Below are positions 58,280 to 64,000 of a stretch of DNA of 64,000 nt, piece by piece. The DNA lies in assembly GCA_963765375.1 (NCBI GenBank), contig CAVXVZ010000011.1, positions 372,001 to 436,000 on the forward strand, read 5' to 3'. The notes beneath the pieces are model-generated. The model did no database searches. It saw only the letters and a list, made by a program, of their open reading frames with translations, and had not been told where the DNA came from. The stretch is from Roseiarcus sp963765375. GTDB lineage: Bacteria; Pseudomonadota; Alphaproteobacteria; Rhizobiales; Beijerinckiaceae. Position 1 is the first letter of the stretch. Every line of letters begins with the position of its first letter. The position numbers and the translations under genes were made by a program.

Positions 58280-58993
58280 ATGACGCAGGCGCTGTTCCGC
58301 GACGACGCTTATCGAACCGAGGCTGAAGCGACGGTGGCGTCCTCCGATCCGCGGGGAGTGGCGCTCGACTGCACGGTCTTCTACCCGCAAGGCGGCGGGC
58401 AAAGCGGCGATCGCGGGGCGCTCATTTTCGAGGGCGGTCCGCCGATGGCGGTCGTCAACACGGTCTACGACGCCGACCGAGCGACCATTCTGCATGTGCC
58501 GGCGGTTGGGGCCGCCCTGCCCCCGCCAGGGGCGCGGGTGATCGCCCGCATCGACTGGGGGCTGCGCTACAAGCGCATGCGCGCCCATACCGCGCTCCAT
58601 CTGCTTTCGGTCGTCCTCCCCTACCCGGTGACCGGAGGATCGGTCGGCGACGCCGAAGGGCGGCTCGATTTCGATTCGGGCGAGGCCGTCCTCGACAAGG
58701 CCGAGGTCGAGCGCCGGCTCAACGAGCTGATCTCGCTCGACGCGGGGGTGAGCCAGCGCTGGATCGCCGATGCGGAACTCGAGGCCAATCCGGGTCTGAT
58801 CAAGACGATGTCGGTCAAGCCGCCGATGGGAACCGGGCGCGTCCGCCTGATCGCGATCGAGGGCCTCGACCTCCAGCCATGTGGGGGCACCCATGTCGCG
58901 CGGACCGGCGAGATCGGCGGCGCGTCGGTGACGGGAATCGAGAAGAAGGGCAAGATCAACCGCCGCGTGCGCATCGCGCTCGCCACCGCTTGA
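58280..58993 (+). CDS. alaX: alanyl-tRNA editing protein (AlaX type)
   Basis: 237 residues. The zinc ligands are H103 and H107 in AHTALHLLSVV, and the CGGTH motif in LDLQPCGGTHVARTGEIG near 197. The start FYPQGGGQSGDRGAL is typical for the editing domain of AlaRS. A trans-acting editor removes Ser or Gly from mischarged tRNA-Ala. It lies between cysK and a sulfurtransferase in a close operon. Confidence 0.93.
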   Translation: MTQALFRDDAYRTEAEATVASSDPRGVALDCTVFYPQGGGQSGDRGALIFEGGPPMAVVNTVYDADRATILHVPAVGAALPPPGARVIARIDWGLRYKRMRAHTALHLLSVVLPYPVTGGSVGDAEGRLDFDSGEAVLDKAEVERRLNELISLDAGVSQRWIADAELEANPGLIKTMSVKPPMGTGRVRLIAIEGLDLQPCGGTHVARTGEIGGASVTGIEKKGKINRRVRIALATA

Positions 58994-59008
58994 TGAGAAG
59001 GAGCCTGG

Positions 59009-59857
59009 ATGCCGACGCGGAACTTCTGCACGACGGCAGAGCTCGCGGCCGAGCTCGGCGACCCCGACCTCGGGGTGATCGACGCCTCCTGGCATCTGCC
59101 GAACACCGGACGCATCGGCGCTGCTGAATACCGGTTCGCGCACATCCCCGGCGCGGCTTTCTTCGACATCGACACGATCGCCGATCTCGATCAGGGTTTG
59201 CCGCACATGCTGCCGAAGCCCGACGCGCTGGCGAAGGCTATGAGCGCGCTCGGGCTCGGCGACGGCATGCGCCTTGTGGTCTACGACGCGCTTGGCCTGT
59301 TCGCTGCGGCGCGGGTCTGGTGGACGCTGCGCGCCTATGGCGTCGAGGAGGTCCGCATTCTCGCAGGCGGCCTCACGCAATGGGCCAAGGAGGGACGGCC
59401 GCTCGAAGCCGGCGCAGCGCGCCCGGGGCCGCCGCGGCATTTTACCCCGCGCCTCGACGAGAGCTTCGTCGCCTCGCTCGACGAGGTGCGGAGGGCGCTC
59501 GCGACCGGTTCGGCGCAGGTGGTCGATGCGCGTCCCGCCGACCGCTTCTACGGCAAGACGCCGGAGCCGCGGCCGGGCTTGAGGGGCGGCCACATGCCGG
59601 GCAGCCTCAACCTGCCGTTCGCCGAGGTCGTCGAGCATGGGCGCCTCAAGCCGCCCGACGCGCTCAAGGCCGCGTTCGCCGAGCACAAAGTCGACCTTGC
59701 GAAGCCGATCATCACCACCTGTGGGTCAGGGGTCAGCGCGGCGATCCTGGCGCTCGCGGTCGAGGAGGCCGGCGGCAAGGTCGAAGGCCTCTACGACGGC
59801 TCGTGGGCGGAGTGGGGCTCGCGTGACGATTGCCAGGCGGTGACCGGGCCGGCTTGA
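59009..59857 (+). CDS. sseA: 3-mercaptopyruvate/thiosulfate sulfurtransferase
   Basis: 282 residues with AAGGAG before ATG 59009. Two rhodanese domains: an inactive first (VIDASWHLPNTGRIGAAEYR) and a second with the active loop ITTCGSGVSAAILALAVEE, Cys238. CG[S/T]G[V/K]S-type loops mark MST-like enzymes. It moves sulfane sulfur from mercaptopyruvate to thiols or cyanide. It completes the cysK-alaX-sseA unit of sulfur amino acid handling. Confidence 0.93.
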   Translation: MPTRNFCTTAELAAELGDPDLGVIDASWHLPNTGRIGAAEYRFAHIPGAAFFDIDTIADLDQGLPHMLPKPDALAKAMSALGLGDGMRLVVYDALGLFAAARVWWTLRAYGVEEVRILAGGLTQWAKEGRPLEAGAARPGPPRHFTPRLDESFVASLDEVRRALATGSAQVVDARPADRFYGKTPEPRPGLRGGHMPGSLNLPFAEVVEHGRLKPPDALKAAFAEHKVDLAKPIITTCGSGVSAAILALAVEEAGGKVEGLYDGSWAEWGSRDDCQAVTGPA

Positions 59858-60157
59858 GGCCGGGCTGCACAAACTACATATTTATCATGTTTATATCCCT
59901 ACGCCAAAGCCGAAGCCAAATTTAGCCAAGCCGAGCAAAGCAGGGGCGAAACCGATCCAAGGCCGGCAAAATTTTCGGCTTGGATTGCCTTTGATACCCA
60001 TGGCCAGATCGAACCTTTTCAACGACTTGCGCCGACCCCCTGGGCAAAAGACTTTGTCCACCCGAGCCTCCGCGCCAAAAAAGCCACCGAAAGCTGCGAA
60101 TGGCGGCTCGGGCGCCCCGGCTTTCGCCGCCGCGTTTCATCTTTTGCGTGTTGGACC
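59858..60157. other. 300-base spacer with an inverted repeat
   Basis: AT-rich near 59875-59900. CCAAGCCGA (59926-59934) and TCGGCTTGG (59975-59983) are perfect inverted repeats 40 bases apart, and GCCAAAGCCGAAGCCAAA nearby is a loose repeat of the same words. No gene was found. The role is unknown; the promoter of the next gene should be here. Confidence 0.45.
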
Positions 60158-62617
60158 ATGACGAGCAGGATGGTAGCACTGATTTCTGTTTTACGGAAGG
60201 AATTGTTTGCGAATCGCAGGACGGCGGGAACCGGCTCGGCCAGGCTCCTTCCGGCGATCGTCGCCCTCGCCATCGGAGTCCTCGCCATGACCACTGCGCC
60301 CGCGACCGCTGAGCAGCTCACGCCCGCCGAAGCGCGGGCGATCGCCAAGGAGGCGACGATCTACGGCTTTCCGCTCGTCGACAACTATCGCGTCCAATAT
60401 TCCTATTTCGTCGATCGCGGCGGCGATCAGTACAAGGCGCCCTGGAACACGCTCGTCAACAATGCGCGCCTCTACACGCCGGCGGACACCGCGATCCAGA
60501 CGCCGAACTCGGACACCCCCTATTCATTCGTCGGGGCCGACCTGCGCGCCGAGCCGTTAGTGCTTTCGGTCCCCGCGATCGACAAAGATCGTTACTACTC
60601 CCTCCAGTTCATCGACATGTACACGTTCAATTTCGCCTATGTCGGCAGCCGGGCGACGGGCAGCGACGCGGGCAATTTCCTCCTCGCCGGGCCGGACTGG
60701 CATGGCGAAACGCCGGCCGGCGTCAAGGCGGTGATCCGGTCGGAGACCGAATTCGCTTTCGTCGGCTACCGCACCCAGCTTTTCAGTGCGGACGACATCG
60801 ACAACGTCAAGAAAATCCAGGCCGGATACAAGGTTCAGCCGCTGTCGCAATTCCTCGGCAAGCCGGCGCCCCCCGCGCCGCCGGCGGTCGACTTCATCAA
60901 GCCGCTGAGCCCGGAGGCCGAGAGAACCTCGCCCGAGTTTTTCAACGTCCTAAATTTCGTGCTCGGATTCTGCCCGCCGAACCCGGCCGAGACGGACATC
61001 CTGGCCCGGTTCGCCAAGCTCGGGATTGGCCCGCACGGGGCGTTCGACGCGAAAGCGCTCTCGCCGGAGATGCTAAAGGCGGTCCAGGACGGCATGGCCG
61101 ACGCGTGGGCGACATTCAAGGACTACAAGGAGACGGAACTCGACACCAGCAAGCGCACCAGCGCGGACGGGTTCGGCACGCGCGAGTTTCTCAACGGCGA
61201 CTATCTTGCTCGCTTCTCGGGCGCCGTCCTCGGCATCTACGGCAACTCGAAGGACGAGGCGATATATCCGCTCTATTTCGTCGACAGCGCCAAGAAGCCG
61301 TTGAGCGGGGCGAAAAGCTACGAGCTGCGCTTCGCGCCGGGCGACCTTCCTCCGGTCAACGCGTTCTGGTCGCTGACGCTCTATGAGCTGCCGTCGAGCC
61401 TGCTGTCGGCCAATCCGCTGAACCGCTACCTGATCAATTCAGCGATGCTGCCAAGCCTCAAGCGCGATGACGACGGCGGGATCACGCTTGCCATCCAGCA
61501 CGCCGACCCGGGCGCCGATGGGCAGGCGAACTGGCTGCCTGCCCCGACCGGGCCGTTCTTCGTCGTCATGCGCCTCTATTGGCCGAAGGCCGACGCGCTC
61601 GACGGGCGGTGGACGGCGCCTCCGCTCGTTCAGGCAAGCGACAACGAGGCAGCGGCTTCAAGCGCCTCCGTTCCTGTCACGCCAGACAATTTTGCTCGCG
61701 CCGAGAGCGACCGCTATCTCGGCAACCTCGTCAGGGAGGGCGGCGTCGGCAAGCTGTTCCACCGCCGGGAACCGGCGGCCATCAACAACCAGACCGTCAT
61801 CCGGCTCAACCGCGATACGCTCTATTCGTCGGCTGTGTACGATCTCGACGCCGGGCCGGTGACGATCGCGCTGCCGGATGCGGGCAAAAGGTTCATGTCG
61901 ATGCAGGTCATCGACGAGGACGAATACACGTCCGAAGTCGATTACGGCGCAGGAAGCCACACGTTGACCAAAGAGAAGATCGGAACGCGCTATGTCGTGG
62001 TCGCGATCCGGCTGCTGGTCGACCCCGACGATCCTAAGGACCTCGAGGCGGTCCATGCTCTCCAGGACGCGATCAAGGCCGATCAGCCGGGCGGGCCGGG
62101 CAAGTTCGAGACGCCGAACTGGGATCAGGCGAGCCAGAAGACGGTCCGGGACGGGCTCATCATGCTCGCGACCACCTTGCCAGACACCAAGGGCATGTTC
62201 GGGCCGAGGGGCGAAGTCGACCCGGTCAGGCATCTCATCGGCGCGGCCTCCGCCTGGGGCGGCAATCCGGAGAAGGACGCGCTCTATCTCAATGTCGTTC
62301 CGGGCAGGAACGACGGCAAGACGGTCTACAGGCTGAACGTCAAGGACGTGCCGGTCGACGGCTTCTGGTCGATCAGCGTCTATAACGCCAAGGGCTATTT
62401 CGAGCCGAACCCGCTCAACGCCTATACGCTCAACAACATCACCGCAAAGCCAAGCGCGGACGGCTCGATCGCGATCCAGTTCGGCGGCTGCGACGGCAGA
62501 AGTGAGACTTGCCTGCCGACGCCGCCGGGCTGGAACTACCTGGTGCGCCTCTATCGGCCGCGCCCGGAAATCCTCGACGGGTCATGGACCTTCCCGGAGC
62601 CGCGGGCGGTGAAGTGA
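60158..62617 (+). CDS. tandem DUF1254/DUF1214 secreted protein
   Basis: 819 residues. A long basic start is followed by a signal-type helix ending ATA near residue 50. The first unit, about 55-495, has the whole DUF1254 (EATIYGFPLVDNYRVQYSYF, TPNSDTPYSFVGADLRAEPL) and DUF1214 (NAFWSLTLYELPSSLL). The second, about 515-815, restarts with ESDRYLGNLVREGGVGKLFH, NRDTLYSSAVYDLDAGPV and DGFWSISVYNAKGYFEPNPL. Two units in one chain is more than the usual 450 residues. Function is unknown; periplasmic. The start codon is not certain, having no strong ribosome site. Confidence 0.88.
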   Translation: MTSRMVALISVLRKELFANRRTAGTGSARLLPAIVALAIGVLAMTTAPATAEQLTPAEARAIAKEATIYGFPLVDNYRVQYSYFVDRGGDQYKAPWNTLVNNARLYTPADTAIQTPNSDTPYSFVGADLRAEPLVLSVPAIDKDRYYSLQFIDMYTFNFAYVGSRATGSDAGNFLLAGPDWHGETPAGVKAVIRSETEFAFVGYRTQLFSADDIDNVKKIQAGYKVQPLSQFLGKPAPPAPPAVDFIKPLSPEAERTSPEFFNVLNFVLGFCPPNPAETDILARFAKLGIGPHGAFDAKALSPEMLKAVQDGMADAWATFKDYKETELDTSKRTSADGFGTREFLNGDYLARFSGAVLGIYGNSKDEAIYPLYFVDSAKKPLSGAKSYELRFAPGDLPPVNAFWSLTLYELPSSLLSANPLNRYLINSAMLPSLKRDDDGGITLAIQHADPGADGQANWLPAPTGPFFVVMRLYWPKADALDGRWTAPPLVQASDNEAAASSASVPVTPDNFARAESDRYLGNLVREGGVGKLFHRREPAAINNQTVIRLNRDTLYSSAVYDLDAGPVTIALPDAGKRFMSMQVIDEDEYTSEVDYGAGSHTLTKEKIGTRYVVVAIRLLVDPDDPKDLEAVHALQDAIKADQPGGPGKFETPNWDQASQKTVRDGLIMLATTLPDTKGMFGPRGEVDPVRHLIGAASAWGGNPEKDALYLNVVPGRNDGKTVYRLNVKDVPVDGFWSISVYNAKGYFEPNPLNAYTLNNITAKPSADGSIAIQFGGCDGRSETCLPTPPGWNYLVRLYRPRPEILDGSWTFPEPRAVK

Positions 62618-62645
62618 GGCGCGGTCGGGCGCTGATCGGACGTTG

Positions 62646-62720
62646 TCATGCCCGCGGACGCGGGCATCCAGAAAGGCGAAGGGCGGCGGCTCTCTGGACC
62701 CCCGCTTTCGCGGGGGTGAC
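62646..62720 (+). repeat. compound palindromic repeat, full unit (left copy)
   Basis: Stem 1 is ATGCCCGCG-GA-CGCGGGCAT (62648-62667). It is followed by CCAG, a spacer of about 26 bases, CTCTGG and stem 2, ACCCCCGC-TTTC-GCGGGGGT (62698-62717), then GACA. This is a REP-like unit of the sort scattered in rhizobial genomes, and the same orientation as the right copy at 63100. Confidence 0.85.
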
Positions 62721-62730
62721 AGTCGCTGTG

Positions 62731-62757
62731 TCATGCCCGCGAACGCGGGCATCCAGA
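62731..62757 (+). repeat. palindromic repeat, half unit
   Basis: Only stem 1 is present, ATGCCCGCG-AA-CGCGGGCAT (62733-62752), with flanking TC and CCAG like the full units. It lies 15 bases before the stop of the GIY-YIG gene. Confidence 0.85.
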
Positions 62758-62771
62758 GGCGCTATCCGCCA

Positions 62772-63068
62772 TCAGCCATTGAGTGTCTCGTACAGGTCAG
62801 CCCAACCCGGATTGACGCTCTCGATCAGGTCGAGCTTCCATCGTCGCTCCCATTTCTTGAGCTGCTTTTCCCTCGCAATGGCCTCGTTGATGTCGGCGTG
62901 GCGCTCGTACCAGACGAGCCGCGTGACCGCGTATTTCGAGGTGAACTGCGAACCGTGGCCGCTGCGATGCTCAAACGCGCGCGCGGCGAGATGGTTTGTC
63001 ACGCCAATGTACAGCGTTCCATTGCGCCGGCTCGCCATGATGTAAACGCAGTAGCGCCCTTCGGTCAT
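62772..63068 (-). CDS. GIY-YIG endonuclease domain protein
   Basis: 98 residues from ATG 63068. The domain starts RYCVYIMASRRNGTLYIGVT (the GIY and YIG equivalents), then catalytic Arg in NHLAARAFEHRSG, and REKQLKKWERRWKLDLIESV with a Glu and Lys-rich helix. The upstream in-frame extension to 63173 only translates a palindromic repeat and is rejected. It is a single-domain nuclease of the UPF0213/YhbQ-like group. Compound palindromes lie on both sides, as if gene and repeats formed a unit. Confidence 0.9.
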   Translation of the reverse strand: MTEGRYCVYIMASRRNGTLYIGVTNHLAARAFEHRSGHGSQFTSKYAVTRLVWYERHADINEAIAREKQLKKWERRWKLDLIESVNPGWADLYETLNG

Positions 63069-63099
63069 CAAGGAATTCTGACACGCGGCGGCGATGCCT

Positions 63100-63172
63100 G
63101 TCATGCCCGCGCACGCGGGCATCCAGGACAACGGCGGCGGCGGCTCTGGACCCCGCTTGCGCGGGGGTGACA
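63100..63172 (+). repeat. compound palindromic repeat, full unit (right copy)
   Basis: Stem 1 is ATGCCCGCG-CA-CGCGGGCAT (63103-63122), followed by CCAG, a spacer, CTCTGG, and stem 2, ACCCCGC...GCGGGGGT (63150-63168; one unpaired base), then GACA. It is a direct copy of the unit at 62646. The repeat begins 32 bases upstream of the GIY-YIG start. Confidence 0.85.
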
Positions 63173-63186
63173 CCGCGATTCGCTTC

Positions 63187-64000
63187 TCACCCCAGCCCCA
63201 GCTTCTGCGCGAGGCCTATGCGTTGCAGCTTGCCGGTCGCGCCTTTGGGGATTTCGGCGAGGAGCACGATCTTGCGCGGCGTCTTGAAGGCGGCCAGGCG
63301 CTGGCCGACGAAGGCGTGCAGGTCCTGCTCGGTCGCCGAGGCGCCCTCGCGCAGGACGACCGCCGCGGCGACGTCCTCGCCGAGCATCGGGTGGGGAATG
63401 GCGAACGTCACCGCCTGCAAGACGGCGGGGTGATCCATCAGCGCTTCGTCGACCTCGCGTGGGCTGATTTTCTCGCCGGCGCGATTGATGATCTCCTTCA
63501 GCCGTCCGGTCAGCGTGAGGTAGCCTTCGGCATCGATGACGCCCTGGTCGCCGGTGCGAAACCAGCCGCCGACGAAGGCCTCGGCATTGGCCTTCGGGTG
63601 GTTCTCATAGCCCAGGGTGACGTTCTCGCCGCGAATCACGACTTCCCCGATTTCCCCTTTGCCGAGGAGCCGGCCCTTGTCGTCCATGATCGCGATCTGC
63701 GGGCCTGCGGCGAGGCCGACCGATCCGGCTTTTCGCGCGCCGTTCAACGGATTTGACGCCATCTGGTGCGCGGCCTCGGTCATGCCGTAGGCCTCGATCA
63801 CCGGCGCATGAAAGGCCGCCTCGAGCTCGCCGATCACTTTCGGCGGCAGCGACGCCGACGAGGAGCGGATGAAGCGCAGCGGATGGCGGGCGATGATCTC
63901 CTTGTTTCGTCCGGCGCGGGTGAGGATCGCCTGATGCATGGTCGGCACCGCCGTGTACCAGGTGGGCTTGGCCTCTTCCATGTCGGCGAAGAATTTGAGC
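63187..64000 (-). CDS. acyl-CoA synthetase/AMP-dependent ligase (partial, N-terminus outside the window)
   Basis: 271 residues to the window edge. It opens in the middle of the AMP-binding domain with TWYTAVPTMHQAIL. Then IRSSSASLPPKVIGELEAAF, VIEAYGMTEAAHQM (the adenylate-forming motif YGMTE), GGWFRTGDQGVIDAEGYLTL, GRLKEIINRAGEKISPREVD, and the catalytic Lys at the end, PKGATGKLQRIGL. This matches the acid-CoA ligases close to oxalyl-CoA synthetase (AAE3) and other acyl-activating enzymes. The substrate is not determined from this part. Confidence 0.92.
   Translation of the reverse strand, partial: LKFFADMEEAKPTWYTAVPTMHQAILTRAGRNKEIIARHPLRFIRSSSASLPPKVIGELEAAFHAPVIEAYGMTEAAHQMASNPLNGARKAGSVGLAAGPQIAIMDDKGRLLGKGEIGEVVIRGENVTLGYENHPKANAEAFVGGWFRTGDQGVIDAEGYLTLTGRLKEIINRAGEKISPREVDEALMDHPAVLQAVTFAIPHPMLGEDVAAAVVLREGASATEQDLHAFVGQRLAAFKTPRKIVLLAEIPKGATGKLQRIGLAQKLGLG

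Noticed and set aside
57293..59686. 797-codon frame antisense to cysK, alaX and sseA
   Set aside because: Same reason: it spans three well-supported genes, and reads as low-complexity Arg/Asp/Gly sequence.
62646..63172. CRISPR array
   Set aside because: The repeats are few, are themselves compound palindromes, vary in their loops, and lack regular spacers or cas genes.
63069..63173. N-terminal extension of the GIY-YIG protein
   Set aside because: It is a translation of the palindromic repeat (SPPRKRGP, WMPACAGMT), an artefact commonly seen in automated annotation.

Overview
The window is high-GC DNA from an alphaproteobacterium, most likely of the order Hyphomicrobiales (Rhizobiales) and perhaps close to Beijerinckiaceae/Methylocystaceae. 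The main evidence is the syntenic block dusB-ntrB-ntrC-ntrY-ntrX-hfq-hflX plus mazG, which is typical of that order. Lineage-type palindromic repeats and the general protein set agree. No rRNA, tRNA, CRISPR array, phage or insertion sequence was recognised.

Layout. 1-8.9 kb: the start of an ABC exporter, a small cytochrome c with a frameshift, the first of three DUF4239 (bestrophin-like) membrane proteins, a methyltransferase-like protein and a GT32-like glycosyltransferase. Two MFS paralogues with an extra C-terminal domain then flank a universal stress protein, followed by a flavodoxin-fold oxidoreductase. 8.9-12.5 kb: an outer-membrane barrel, a secreted protein, and an ECF sigma factor/RskA-type anti-sigma pair behind a fasciclin-domain protein. 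12.7-21 kb: a membrane cytochrome b coupled to a Tat-type molybdopterin oxidoreductase, DUF3237, a small secreted protein, recO (apparently frameshifted), DUF4239 number 2, a glycosyltransferase, a PEP-CTERM protein, and moaC-moeA for molybdenum cofactor. 21-25.6 kb: an ion channel, a lipoprotein, an orphan OprM/NodT-type outer-membrane factor, a membrane protein and a methyltransferase. 25.7-31.6 kb: a NitT/TauT-type ABC transporter split by a methyltransferase and a cytochrome c, facing an 8-oxoguanine-deaminase-like amidohydrolase with a frameshift; together they suggest purine-type base salvage. 31.7-44.2 kb: nitronate monooxygenase, a peroxiredoxin/TetR divergent pair with two matching operators, Na/Pi cotransporter-P-type ATPase, a cyclase-TPR regulator, PPK2, an SDR, pterin dehydratase and DUF4239 number 3. 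44.8-56.3 kb: a twin cold-shock protein, mazG (frameshifted), hflX, hfq and the Ntr nitrogen-signalling block. 56.3-64 kb: a DUF218 protein, cysK-alaX-sseA, a tandem DUF1254/DUF1214 protein, a GIY-YIG nuclease bracketed by palindromic repeats, and a truncated acyl-CoA ligase.

Two cross-cutting signals stand out. First, four genes are each broken by exactly one extra base. In three of them, removing one T (or its complement) gives back both the reading frame and a GANTC site, the CcrM methylation motif of this class; this looks more like sequencing error at methylated sites than real decay. Second, the small GIY-YIG gene lies between direct copies of a compound palindromic repeat, an arrangement that could be a nuclease-linked mobile repeat system analogous to REP/RAYT.
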